DNA of 64,000 bases from Vicia villosa (Eukaryota > Streptophyta > Magnoliopsida > Fabales > Fabaceae): assembly GCF_029867415.1 (NCBI RefSeq), contig NC_081180.1:235391761-235455760 (forward strand), written 5' to 3'. Numbering within the stretch: position 1 is the first letter of the stretch; each line of letters opens with the position of its first letter. The notes beneath the pieces were generated by a model. It did no database searches. It had not been told where the DNA came from and saw only the letters and a list, made by a program, of their open reading frames with translations. A program made the translations under genes and the position numbers. This document shows, piece by piece, positions 1 through 10,628 of the stretch.

Positions 1-574
1 CCATTGATTAATTTTTGTGAACAATTGTTTGAGTTTATTATCAATAAGAAACCTTATTTTTATGTTAAATTATTGTTGAATATTTGATCGAAAGAAAAGG
101 TTCAAACTTTTCCCTAGTTTACTATATTGTTTCATTCATGATTTGCAAATATGGAATTATGAATGGGTTTTCATAATTATCGTGCTTTACTTTTATCATT
201 AGCGAGGTTATGAGTGACCGAATCTCATAACAGTGAAAGATTATCTAACTTGATCATCAAACATGAGCTCGAGTTTGAGGATAAGTGAAGATAATAACTC
301 AATTGATAGTTCACTAATTATTTAATTAATAGATTTCATAGGAATAGGTTGATGAACCCTAAAAGCTCAACATATCTCGTTCATCGTTACTCAATATTCA
401 GCATTCTAGTTTTAATAATTGTTTAGGTTTAATAGCAAATTTGGAATAATAAAACAAAATCAACTATTTTTCCTCACTCAAAATAATCTGACTATAAAGC
501 AGCACTGATATTAAACCAAACCCTGTGGATACGATATATAGAAAATTTTTACCCAAAAATACTTTCAACAGAGC
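1..574. other. AT-rich sequence without recognisable gene
   Basis: I see no coding region or repeat boundary here that I can defend. The stretch is AT-rich with stop codons in all frames. It precedes the ribosomal stalk-protein remnant and could hold its upstream introns, but I cannot identify further exons. Confidence 0.4.
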
Positions 575-800
575 TCCAAGAGTTGTTGCCTCTACTCTAC
601 TTGTTGCTACAGGTGGTGCTCTGCCGCTACTCCAGTGGTAGAGGAAAAGAAGGTATCTTATATGTGAAATCTTTGTTATTTTTTTTTTATAATTCTGGCC
701 GTTTTTAGTTTTCCTAATTGAGTTTGTTTCAATTTTACAGGAGGAACCAAAAGAAGAGAGTGATGATAACATGAGTTTTAGCTTTGATTGGCTAGTTTGA
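575..800 (+). pseudogene. Acidic ribosomal stalk protein (P0/P1/P2 type) 3' gene fragment
   Basis: The 60S stalk P-proteins end in an Ala-rich hinge followed by a Lys/Glu stretch and the tail SDDDMGFSLFD. Here an Ala/Val-rich stretch (about 575-640) is followed by EEKK at 641-652. Sequence 653-740 begins GTATCT and ends TTTTACAG, as expected for an 88-nt plant intron. From 741 it reads EEPKEESDDNMSFSFDW and then a stop. Joining across the intron gives the characteristic EEKKEEPKEES. One missing base in the Ala-rich part (near 619-622) shifts the frame, many hinge Ala codons are substituted, and the FSLFD end is altered, so it is not functional. The retained intron argues for a DNA-level duplicate rather than a retrocopy. 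Which P-protein (P0, P1 or P2) cannot be decided from the tail alone. Confidence 0.68.
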
Positions 801-2360
801 ATGTGAAATTGAAAGCTAAAACCCATTTGATGATAATATGTGAGAAACAAAGTTTTGTCTTTATCTTCTTTGATTGGCTAGTTTTGAAAATAGTAATGTT
901 AATGAATTGAATTTAGCAGTCCCTATATTAATTTGTATGAATTGATATTCCTGAGATTTCGTTATATGTTCAAATGTGTAATGACAAATGTTAATGATTG
1001 GTGACAAACAATGAATAGGTTCTCATGAAAATTTGTTGTTGCGCTAATACCTCTGTCTGGTTAGTTTGCATAACACATCCAAGTTTGCATTTAACTCCTA
1101 GTGTGTCAATGCCTTTACTGGTTTGTGTGAGAATTGAAAATTTGATGTTGTTGATGAATGTTGAAATGGATGAATGGTTTGCTGAGTATTTGATGAAATT
1201 GTTAGAGGTTTATATGAGTGATTGATATTGTGATTTGTATATAAACTCTTTTTTTTCAATTTCATGAGATGGAAATGTTAGGGTTCATGCTAGATTACAT
1301 GAAATTTGTGCTTTAAACATGCTTTAGTGTAGATTGTTAATGACAAATGCTCAGTACTGATTGAATGTGTTGTTAATTGTTGTATGAAAGTAATTTTGTG
1401 GGGAAAAATAACCATTTCACATCTGAGTTTTCTGTCATTTTTCTGCATAATCGCGTGTCCGATAAGCGAAGTCTGGGAACAAATTTTGAAAATCGCGAGT
1501 CCGCTAAGCAGGATTGGTCCGCTAAGCGAGCATGCAAAAATGGTCCGCTTCTATTTTAGTTTGAGTTAGCGCGCTTGAGGTCTGCTGAGCGAACTTTGCT
1601 GTGCAAAATTTTATGAAACTTCTATTTGTCATATCTTTTGATCCGTAACTCCTTTTTATGTATCGTTTGAACCTCCAAACAACTGAAATTAATTCATATA
1701 TAATGAAACCGACTTGAATAATTTTTGATACTTTTCTCGTGTCGCATTTTCCCGGTATGACAATGTATTGTGAAGTTGAATAATTTTTGTATGTTGGCAT
1801 ATTATGATGATGACATTGAGATATTAGGAATTACTACAATAGTAATGACGTTGTTGATTACCATAGACTATTGGTATTTGAGATAAAGGGTATTCCTCGT
1901 TGATATTAGTTGATGTTGTTTTATGTTGTGAATGTTGTATCTTGTGGATGTTGCATCATTGAGTCACATCCATTGCATAAAAGACGATGGCCTGTATTGA
2001 CGAGTTTTTGAGATAGAGCCAATGCTCAACATGATGGCCTGTATTGGCGGTCGGTACCACATGCATATACATAGTATTGAGTCGCATATTGAGTTTCATT
2101 TGAGGTGTTGATGACATAGTTGTGAAATTGAGTTTGTTGGTATGATTGGTTGATAACAATGTTGTTATGATAAAAGTTGCATTGTGTTGATGATGTTAAA
2201 GATGTAAATGCATCTTTGGTTTGATTTTTCTACAACTAGGAGAAAACTTGATGATGTTGGCATCTAAAGCTTTTTTGAAGTTTCATTTGGCTATTTAATT
2301 TTCTAATTATCCATCTGTAAACTTTTTTTTCTTTATAATAACTGTTTTTTATTTTAGGGA
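801..2360. other. AT-rich intergenic or decayed repeat sequence
   Basis: No gene is supported. A 16-nt direct repeat (TTTGATTGGCTAGTTT) occurs near 783 and 869, partly overlapping the preceding pseudogene tail. Between about 1450 and 1600 the motif TCCGCTAAGCG recurs in degenerate form in a locally GC-richer segment. Around 1985-2060 the phrase GATGGCCTGTATTG occurs twice. Such motif clusters are common inside legume LTRs, so an old LTR is possible, but I cannot place ends or target duplications. Confidence 0.3.
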
Positions 2361-2684
2361 TAAATAACTATTACCCCCTGCCATTAGGGCGAGTTTTGAT
2401 TTACGCCCCCTTAAAAAAAATTGAGATTCCCCCCTCGTAACTCCCAGATTCCATTTGCAGACCCCCCCTTTATCACTATTTCGCTGACTGTGTCCTATGT
2501 GTCGCTGACTGTGTCCTACGTGGATTTTTTAAAATATTTTTTATTTATTTTATTTCTGATAATGTCCCAGGTGGCTTTTTTTATATTTTTTATTTATTTT
2601 AATTATGATTTGGCAAATTATTTATTATTATTTTAAGTTTATAAAATTTAATAAGTTGTTTTTTTTCCAAAATTTTGCACATGG

Positions 2685-2739
2685 GGGTATCTAACCCATG
2701 TTTCAATGTTATAGGCATAGGAAACATCCACTAGACCAA
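2685..2739 (-). other. tRNA-like Pol III box pair, decayed
   Basis: Read on the minus strand there is a good A-box (TTGGTCTAGTGG, 2739-2728) and, 31 bases further, a degenerate B-box (GGTTAGATACCC, 2696-2685). No cloverleaf can be drawn, so this is a tRNA-derived motif rather than a tRNA gene. Confidence 0.3.
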
Positions 2740-2953
2740 CTGATTTAGTGTGTTTATTGTATGATCTGAACTTATATATTATATAGTTTCAGTAATATAG
2801 TTTCAGTAATATATATAGTTTTTTCTAACGTTAATATATATAGTTTTTTCCAACATTATTTTATAATATAGTTTCCGTAATATATATAGTTTTTTCTAAC
2901 GTTAATATATATAGTTTCAGTAATATAATATTTGTTCTAATGTTAACATTTTC

Positions 2954-2956
<3 letters not shown>

Positions 2957-3024
<68 letters not shown>
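2957..3024. repeat. (AT)n microsatellite
   Basis: An uninterrupted run of about 34 TA dinucleotides, flanked by further AT-rich sequence. Confidence 0.95.
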
Positions 3025-3030
<6 letters not shown>

Positions 3031-3604
3031 TAATGTTTTAATAAATTATATTTTATATTTTATAATTTTAAACTAACTAACATTTTATTTATAAACTAAC
3101 ATTTTTTATAAACTAACAAACATTCTTTATAAATTAACAAACTGCATGATTTTGAATAATTAAATTTATCAACTAACATAATTTATTATTATATTAATAT
3201 TTTATTATATTAATTTTTTATTATAGTGTATATATTAACGTTTTTAAAAAATGATATGTATAAAAAATACAGTATATAAAATAATTATATACTGAGTAGT
3301 TTGGAAAAAATTATATGTTTAAAAAATACAATATCAAAAAAAATGTTATATAAAAAAAACGTTATAAAAAAAACGTTAATTAATATATAAAAAAAATGAG
3401 TTGGTTTTTTTTGACAAAAAAAAAATGAGTTGGTTAATAACAATTTAAAACGTTAATTAATATATATATAAAACAAAAAAACAATTAAAAAAATAAAATA
3501 CTGAATTAATATATATAAAACAATATAATTATATTGAAAAATAAATTAAAATGTTAATATATAATATATAAACTAATGAGCAACATTTAAACAAATAAAA
3601 TGAG

Positions 3605-3685
3605 TTGGTTCATTGGTTGGGTGTTGGCATGCTTAATATGTGTTGGTGCCACCAACTTGGTGGGTTCAATTCCTATGTGAGACAA
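3605..3685 (+). other. tRNA-like Pol III box pair
   Basis: An A-box-like TGGTTCATTGG at 3606-3616 is followed by a canonical B-box GGTTCAATTCC at 3663-3673. The surrounding bases do not fold into a complete tRNA. It lies in opposite orientation to the similar motif at 2685-2739. Confidence 0.35.
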
Positions 3686-4200
3686 ATTTTTTTAGAATAT
3701 TAATCAGGGGATTCTTTTATTAGTTTTTCAAAACTAATTACTTAACTTAGTGATTTTTTTTACAATTCTAGTCGTAATAGTAGTCCTCGATTTCTATTTC
3801 TGTTATATTTAGTAGTATACAGCTATCTGTTTCGTCAATCAATTCACAAGTGTGTTCTTCTAAATTTGTATGATTTATACAGTACGTGTCGATAATGAGG
3901 AAGTGGTAAGAAATCATGTATTTGGTTATAATATTCATTAAAGTAATACTAGCTTGTGTCAAAACATTTCTCCGATAAATAAGTATTACATAGATTTCAA
4001 TCAAAACATCAGAAGCTACAAGTATTGAAACTATTCTACCAACTTGAGACAGAATACTAGCTCTTCCCTAATTCCACCGATAACTAGATACAAGCTCTCC
4101 TCAGATGCATTTGCATTGACACGACCTATTTCTCCTTAGTTAGCATTTGCATGGAGATAATTAGCTTTTGCATTGACACAACCTGTTTTCAATCATGCAT

Positions 4201-4660
4201 AGCCAAATTGCGCAGACCGAAAAGGCAACCCAAACATACAATGTAACCAACCGCTATGCATGGGAATCAGTTATGTTTTGTGAAAAAAGAGCAGCAGGAT
4301 CACATGTAGGAAGTTAGTGACCTTGTGAAGGAGGGATCAAAAGAAAACATCAACAACAATTTGGTTAGCTCAGAAGAGGGAGCCAAATCTGATAGTGAGT
4401 ATGTGGATGCCACACAGCTTGTGGAATTTGTACCTGAAACTCAGATTGATCCAGCCCTTAAGGCTCAAGTTACAAACTTCTTGCATGAGTCTTGGGAAAA
4501 CATGGCAGAGAATGAAAGGAATGATGATGATGGAGTAGACTTGTTCCCGGACAAAGACTTCCAACTAGTTTTCAACAAAAAGAGAAAAAACAAAAAATCT
4601 GCTTCTTCAAGTACAATCAAAACTAGACCAAGGTCTAGTCAAAACAACTTGACTCTATGA
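4201..4660 (+). pseudogene. LINE ORF1, C-terminal part
   Basis: Frame 4325-4660 encodes an acidic tail with the phrase DFQLVFNKKRK near its end, typical of plant LINE ORF1 proteins, which bind the element RNA. No ATG opens it: position 4325 is GTG. The coding sense continues upstream in another frame (VTNRYAWES near 4250), so a one-base frameshift lies around 4305-4315. The N-terminal RNA-binding part is not visible. The stop codon TGA at 4658-4660 overlaps the ORF2 start in an ATGA arrangement. Confidence 0.6.
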
Positions 4661-5359
4661 ACTGCCTCTTTTGGAACATCAGAGGGGTAGCCAATAGGGC
4701 TTCAAGACTGGCGCTTAAAAATCTCATTTTAAAGAACTCTCTTGAGTTTGTTTTTATTGCTGAGCCCTGGATGAAGTGGGAGAACTCCCCTCAGCATTGG
4801 TTTTCCAGGTTTGACCTTAAATTGTTTGCAACTAACATTAGAGATAGCCTCACCCCTAATCTTTGGTGTTTTTGCAAGCATGATTATAACCCTAATATTT
4901 TTGCTATTGATGATCAACATATCTCTTTTACTCTTAATTTGCATAATTCTGATATTGTCCTTCGTCTTTCTGTTATCTATGCCTCTACTAACTATAGACA
5001 TAGGAGAAATCTCTGGCAGGCTTTAAGTAATAATCCTACTAACATCCCTTGGTCTTATATAGGTGATTTTAATGCTATTATTAATGCTTATGAATACAGA
5101 GGTAGTCATACTCCTGCTAAGTTACCTATACAGGATTTTACCAATTGGACTGATAGCAACAATTTAATTCACATCCCTACCCTAGGTAATGCCTTAACCT
5201 AGTGCAATGGTAGAAAAGGGAGACATAGAACTGAAAAAATGTTGGATAGAAGCATTTGTAACATGGCCTTGATTGACTCCTCTTACTATATTACCTGCAA
5301 TACTCTCACTAAATCCAAATCTGATCATTACCCGATTCTTGTGGCCTTTAAAAGGGATG
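4657..5359 (+). pseudogene. LINE ORF2, apurinic-type endonuclease domain
   Basis: ORF2 starts with ATG at 4657. The endonuclease nicks target DNA to prime reverse transcription. Visible family motifs in order are FWNIRG (about 4669), the acidic IAEPW (about 4756), IGDFNAI (about 5059) and SDHYPILV (about 5323), which supply the Asn, Glu, Asp/Asn and Asp-His residues of the catalytic site. A TAG at 5200-5202 replaces an expected Trp codon (TWCNGRKGR context). The frame is then interrupted at 5360 by the inserted LTR and continues at 8109. The domain is complete apart from the nonsense codon. Confidence 0.85.
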
Positions 5360-5523
5360 TGTCATACCCCAAAATTTGCCCGATCAGATCTATATCTTTT
5401 AATTCATCAAAGGGTCAAAATTAAGAGTCATGGGGTTTGACATTCCTATTGTCAAAGCCGCCCTCTTATAAAATATCCTGAGAATGAAACGGGGTGCGAT
5501 TAACAGGTGTTTCAAGGGTTTCA

Positions 5524-5631
5524 TCATTTTGTTAATATTATTCTTCTTTTACTAACATTTACATTTTTAGGATTATATCATTTTGTTAATATTATTCTTC
5601 TTTTACTAACATTTACATTTTTAGGATTATT
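5524..5631. repeat. 54-bp tandem duplication
   Basis: Two nearly exact adjacent copies of a 54-bp AT-rich unit inside the solo LTR; the second copy starts at 5578. Confidence 0.85.
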
Positions 5632-5809
5632 ATTAGTAATTCATTACTTCTAACTATTAGTATTTAATATTATTAATTTTATTATTAATATTAATATTAA
5701 TATTAGATAATATTATTACTAATTATTAGCATTAGGATTATCTTTAGGAATATTAGGTTTAGTTTTAGTAGGCCCATTAGGTATAAGGAAAAAGACCTAA
5801 ATTGACTCA

Positions 5810-5817
5810 TATAAATA
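5810..5817 (+). promoter_or_regulatory. TATA box of the solo LTR
   Basis: TATAAATA about 450 bp into the LTR, in the usual U3/R position; no other core element is evident. Confidence 0.5.
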
Positions 5818-6789
5818 AAATTGTTTTGTGAACAGAAAGGAGGTCACACAATTAACCCTTATTTTGAACCCTCTTCACCGACCAACCCTTACGGCACAAA
5901 CGATTGCCCAGCACAAATCCCACGCACAGTAACAATTTTAGTTTCATTCACCATAAAATCTCATCACCACCACAAACCCATGGGACTATCAATTGAAAAC
6001 CACTCATCATATTCTTATTGACCTTTTTTTTCTTAAAAAAAACTCTCCTCCAATGATCCCCGTACAGACTCCCCTTCAAACTTTAAACTAACTTTCCCTA
6101 ATATAAACCAAAAAAAAACATTCCTCCTCTATTTTGATGTCTGTTTTGTTTCAACTAAATCACCACACCTTTTATACAGAAAATTAACCACACAAGTACC
6201 ATTGCAAGACTATAACATACAAGGATCCCAAACCATTAACACATCACTAATTCAATTTCAAGTCTTGGTTTGTTTTGCAGGGCATATCAGGAGAAGGAAA
6301 AAGGACTCGAAAGCAGAAACGGAGTTAATCGCGACCGTCCATCTCTCAGCTTCCTCCTCGATTGCGCACGCGCAGCCCCTCGCAAAGGCCACAACAATCC
6401 GACGCCGACGGCCGCGATCTGCTTCCACCGCCAACGTCTGTGGCCCCCCCTCCGCTCCGATGTCTCACACAGCCACCGCCGATAGCCGATCCGCGCCGTT
6501 GATCTACGCCGTCGTGACGCTAATCGCCGTTTGCAACCACTTGCTGTGTGATGGCACCGTTTTGCTCTTAGTATGACTCTTGGATTTAGGAAAAAATGAA
6601 GAAATTCGGGGAAGAAGACCGTTTTCACGTTCCAGGAAAAGAGAATTTATTCTCTAATCCTCACTCTCTCTCCATTTTATGGGTTTATGTGTATAACCGT
6701 GGGTCCCAGGTATGAAGCATGTTTAACTTTTCACCTAATGTCCTTTTGTTTCATATATGATTAATTGTGGGAAATTTACTAATGACTGA

Positions 6790-6865
6790 CGCCAAGTGGT
6801 TGTGATGGTAATGAGAGAACTCATGCGAAGGGACAGACCTGGGTTCGATCCCTGGGTCTGTGTAA
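6790..6865 (+). other. tRNA-like motif in the solo LTR
   Basis: A perfect B-box GGTTCGATCC (6842-6851) is enclosed by ACAGACC (6833-6839) and GGTCTGT (6855-6861), which pair over 7 bases like a T-arm. An A-box-like CCAAGTGGTTG lies about 45 bases upstream. No complete cloverleaf. Confidence 0.4.
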
Positions 6866-8108
6866 TTATTTTGGCTATTGTTTCTTCATGATCCAGTGCA
6901 CGCAACATACATAAGGATCACTGTACACCCTTATACCAGAACTCTTGGATCACTATCAAGATGGATCTGACGCGCCAGCTCCCACCAGCTCACCATGGAC
7001 CTTCATAAGGGCGCTGCGCAGGATTCCAGGTTCTTTTATTTAAATTTTGTTCATCTTATTATTTACATGTTTAGGTTAAATGTTAATCAACATTGTTTGA
7101 TTTAATTGGTCTATTTAAATAAAATTAGGATATAATTAAATTAGGATTAGGGTTATAATTAGAGGTTTTAGGATTTATCTTCCCGATTATTCGGTTATGT
7201 CGATTATCCGACTTAACTGATTTAATTAAATTTTAATTATAATAAAAAGCCCTATATACATATATTAAAATACTAGGGTTTGCCCCATCCCATTGGCTAA
7301 GGTTTTAGGATTCAATTTATTATTCGTTCCGACTAAATCTATTGGTCGCGATGGTTAATAATCGATTAATTTAATTAATCAAATCCTATAAACTAAAATA
7401 CACATTATTTTGCTAAATGGTTGTAACCATCTTATTGGTTATGATGATTAGCATATTTCTCCTTATCAATTCGTTATTATTTGTAATCGAATCTATCGAT
7501 TATGAGGGGTAACGATAAATTAATAAATTAATAATTAAAATACATCAATTTGCTAAAAGTGATAATCGAATCAATCGATTAGAATTGCCAGCAATCCTTT
7601 ACTAATCTCTTAACTATGGTGATCAAACCTATTGATCATTGCGGTTAACTGTGCCAAATCAGGGTTGTACGCCCAGAACATCTAAAACAACTTCAAAACA
7701 CTTTTCAAACACCTTTCAAACTTCAAGTTCAAAATACAGATTTTTATCTACGATAGGCTATTCAAAGCCTTCAAACCTTCAAATCAAATTTCAAACCTTA
7801 AGGGCGTACAACCCGTCCCCCGAACTACGTTGACTCTGATTCTCCATAAGGAGATACGTAGGCACTTGGCAACAAGGCGAGTCCCCCTCCCTAAAATCTC
7901 AATTTTTCCCCTATTCAATTCTTTAGCCATAAACCTTTATCTTTGAAATGTTAGCCTTTAGGAAAGGGTTGAGGGTGCCTAACACCTTCCCTCGACTTGA
8001 ATATAGTATCTTACCCTGATCTCTTAATTACATAGGTTTCCTATTCGCCTTGGTAGAATAGGTGGCGACTCTATAAAGCTAAATTTTTAGGCAGGTTGCT
8101 ACAGGATG

Positions 8109-9336
8109 CCTTAGTCTTTAAAAGCCAGTTCAAATTTCATAGAATGTGGACTTTAAACTCTGATTGTGAGAGAGTGGTTAGGGAGACTTGGAAAGAAAAC
8201 TTCTATGGCTGCCCTATGTTTATTCTGGACCAAAAGCTTAGGCTGCTTAAGAGTAGGCTTAAGGTTTGGAATAGAGATACTTTTGGTAATGTTCATAGCA
8301 AGACTTCCCTTGCTGAGAGTAACCTCAAAAATATCCAAATGGATATTGAGGTTCAGGGATATAGTGACCTCTTACATGATAAAGAAGCTAAGGCTCAGCA
8401 TGAGCTTAATCTTGCTCTTAACATTGAGGAAGAGCTTTGGAAGGAGAAGGCTAATATTAATTGGAATCTTCATGGTGATAGAAACACCAAGTTTTTTCAC
8501 ACCTATGCTAAAATTAAAAGAAAGAATAACCTCATTTCTTGTTTGAAGATTAATGATAGGCTAGAGCATGATCAAAATAAGCTTGAGGATCACATTGAGA
8601 ACCATTACTTCAATCTTTTCAACACCAATTTTGTGAGGAAAGACTCTGACCTTATTTAGAAGGTTATCCCTAATCTTGTTAATGAGGAAACCAACCACAT
8701 GCTCACTAAAATTCCTAGCCCTGATGAAATCTATAATAATGTTACCATGCTTAATATTGACTTTGCTCCTGGCTCTGATGGGTTTGGAGCTTTTTTCTAT
8801 GTTCATATCTGGAATATTATAAAAATAGACGTGGTGGAGGCTATTACTCAGTTTTTTCTGCAGGGGTAGATTCTGCCTAATTTTAACTCTAGTAATGTTA
8901 TTTTGATTCCCAAGTCTCATGAGGCTAACAACATTGATCAATTCAGACCCATTGCTTTGGCCAATTTTAAATTTAAGATCATCTCTAAAATTCTGGCAGA
9001 CAGGTTAGCTTCTATTCTTCCTATTCTTATTTCTCCTAAACAAAAGGGATTTATAACTAGTAGAAACATAAAAGATGGAATTTGTCTTACTTTTGAAGTA
9101 ATCAATATCTTAGGTAATAGGTGTTTTAGTGGCAATGTTGCCCTGAAAATTGACATAGCTAAGGCTTTTGACACCTTAAATTGAGATTTCCTTTTGGATA
9201 CTTTGAAGTGCTTTGGGTTCAGTAACAAGTTCTGTCATTGGATACATGTCATTCTTGCCTCTGCCTCTTTGTCTATAGGGCTAAATGGTAAAGCTATTGG
9301 TCATTTCAGTTGCTCTAATGGAGTGAGGCAAGGGGA
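8109..9336 (+). pseudogene. LINE ORF2, reverse transcriptase part
   Basis: Continuation of ORF2 after the solo LTR. The segment between endonuclease and RT (about 8109-8650) leads into the RT fingers and palm: IPKSHEANNIDQFRPIAL (about 8908), QKGFITSRNIKDGI (about 9043) and LKIDIAKAFDTLN (about 9148), which holds the first catalytic Asp. The coding ends at SNGVRQGD, where the copia LTR begins, so the FADD box is absent. In-frame stops are TAG 8657-8659, TAG 8867-8869 (expected Trp) and TGA 9182-9184 (expected Trp in LNWDFL). All pieces share one frame. Confidence 0.85.
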
Positions 9337-10542
9337 TGTTAGAACAAGATTTGTTCTGATCAATTATCTTAGTTTTGATGATAACAATAATATGAATTTT
9401 GCTTAAGATAATATGGTACTCTAATCCAATGCAATTTCCTTTTCAGGAAATATATAAAGAGTACGCATAATTCAGCGCTCAGAAGCTTTGTCTCAAGGGT
9501 TCAGCATGCAACATCAGAACATGGTCTGGCAAGACATCAGAAGATGGTCGAAGCAGAATCAGAACATGGGTCTATGGAAGCATCAGAAGAACAAGAGAAC
9601 AGAAGCACTGAAGTTCTGATGGTATCACGCTCAGAAGCACTTCAAGGTCAGAAGATCAGAAGATGCTTTGCACCAAGCTGTTTGACTCTGATGATATTCA
9701 AACGTTGTATTCACAAACATCAGATCAGAAGGAAGTACAAGTGGCAAGATACGCTGACTGACAAAAGGAACGTTAAAAGCTATTATAGGCTACGTCAGTA
9801 GACACAGCGTGAACAAGGCTCGAGGTAGTTGACAAAAGCGTATAACATTAAATGCGATGCTGTACGGAACACGCAAAGCATTAAATGCACTCAACGGTCA
9901 TCTTCTCCAACGCCTATAAATATGAAGTTCTGATGAGAAGCAAGGTTAACGATTCTGCACAAAAACAACTCATATTAACTTGCTGAAACTCTGTTCAACT
10001 CAAAGCTCAGAATCTTCATCTTCATCAAAGCTCACTACATTGCTGTTGTAATATATTAGTGAGATTAAGCTTAAACGTTAAGAGAGATATCACAGTTTGT
10101 GATTATAGCTTTTAAGAAGCAATTGTAATACTCTTAGAATTGATTACATTAAGTTGTAAGGAACTAGAGTGATCGTGTGGATCAGAATACTCTAGGAAGT
10201 CTTAGAGGTTATCTAAGCAGGTTGTAACTAGAGTGATCGTGTGGATCAGTATACTCTAGAAAGTCTTAGAGGGTATCTAAGCAGTTGTTCCTGGAGTGAT
10301 CAGTGTGTGATCAGAAGACTCTGGAAGACTTAGTTGCTGACTAAGTGGAGAACCATTGTAATCTGTGCGATTAGTGGATTAAATCCTCAGTTGAGGTAAA
10401 TCATCTCTGTGGGGGTGGACTGGAGTAGTTTAGTTAACAACGAACCAGGATAAAAATAACTGTGCAATTTATTTTTATCTGTCAAGTTTTTAAAGCTACA
10501 CTTATTCAAACCCCCCCTTTCTAAGTGTTTTTCTATCCTTCA
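9337..10542 (+). repeat. Copia 5' LTR
   Basis: Begins TGTTAGAACAAG and ends ATCCTTCA. It carries a TATA box (TATAAATA) at 9915-9922, followed by a transcript leader with short repeats of the phrase GAGTGATC. It is 99.5% identical to the copy at 17597. Confidence 0.93.
9915..9922 (+). promoter_or_regulatory. TATA box of copia LTR
   Basis: TATAAATA in the U3 part of the LTR. The same octamer is kept at 18175-18182 in the 3' LTR. Confidence 0.65.
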
Positions 10543-10544
10543 AT

Positions 10545-10556
10545 TGGCATCAGAGC
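10545..10556 (+). promoter_or_regulatory. Primer-binding site (initiator tRNA-Met)
   Basis: TGGCATCAGAGC lies two bases after the LTR. It matches the 3' end complement of plant initiator tRNA-Met (usual copia form TGGTATCAGAGC) with one change. Confidence 0.8.
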
Positions 10557-10628
10557 GCCGGTTCTAAGGTGCAAGCACTTAACCGTGTTTAGAAAAGATT
10601 CAGGAAGAGAAAAACGCTTCAGTAAAAG

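Larger units (their letters stand above)
2361..4190. other. Very AT-rich segment, probable remains of a DNA transposon or LTR; no gene
   Basis: From 2361 the sequence reads as runs of C and T separated by short phrases (for example TAACTATTACCCCCTGCC), a style seen at ends of plant Mutator-like elements. I do not find a matching inverted copy, so no boundaries are given. The rest holds an (AT)n run, poly-A/T tracts and two tRNA-like motifs. The weak open frame at 3768-4004 on the minus strand has no recognisable domain and AT-driven composition, so I do not call it a gene. Confidence 0.35.
5360..8103 (+). mobile_element. Solo LTR (2744 bp), Tat/Ogre-like, inserted in the LINE
   Basis: Starts TGTCATACCCC and ends TTGCTACA, flanked by the 5-bp target duplication GGATG at 5355-5359 and 8104-8108. 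No internal coding sequence, primer-binding site or second LTR is present, so it is best read as a solo LTR left by LTR-LTR recombination. A TATA box (TATAAATA) is at 5810-5817. The region near its 3' end, with AGGTGGCGACTC just before the terminus, resembles Tat-lineage LTR ends. It contains a 54-bp tandem duplication (5524-5631), a GC-rich island (about 6290-6560) and a tRNA-like motif (about 6790-6865). Confidence 0.85.
4200..9336 (+). mobile_element. Plant L1-type LINE, broken by a solo LTR and cut at its 3' side by a copia element
   Basis: ORF1 (C-terminal part) and ORF2 (endonuclease then reverse transcriptase) lie in the order typical of plant L1-like retrotransposons. The ORF2 reading frame resumes exactly if the 2744-bp solo LTR at 5360-8103 plus one 5-bp target duplication is removed. 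The copy carries four nonsense codons and an ORF1 frameshift, so it is dead. Its 5' end is not recognisable. Its 3' part, including the catalytic FADD region and the poly(A) tail, is missing because the copia element starts at 9337 and no LINE continuation is seen beyond it. Confidence 0.85.

Noticed and set aside
464..850. 128-codon minus-strand ORF
   Set aside because: It runs antisense across the stalk-protein exons and intron; the plus-strand interpretation explains the sequence better.
3768..4004. 78-codon minus-strand ORF
   Set aside because: Hydrophobic, AT-driven composition, no motif, no context.
6202..6628. ORFs on both strands over the GC-rich island
   Set aside because: High GC lowers stop frequency; no recognisable domain and three frames open at once.
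9544..9801. 85-codon ORF repeated at 17804-18061, and another at 10525-10782 repeated at 18785-19042
   Set aside because: LTR and leader sequence of the copia element, duplicated with the LTR; non-coding or out of frame with gag.
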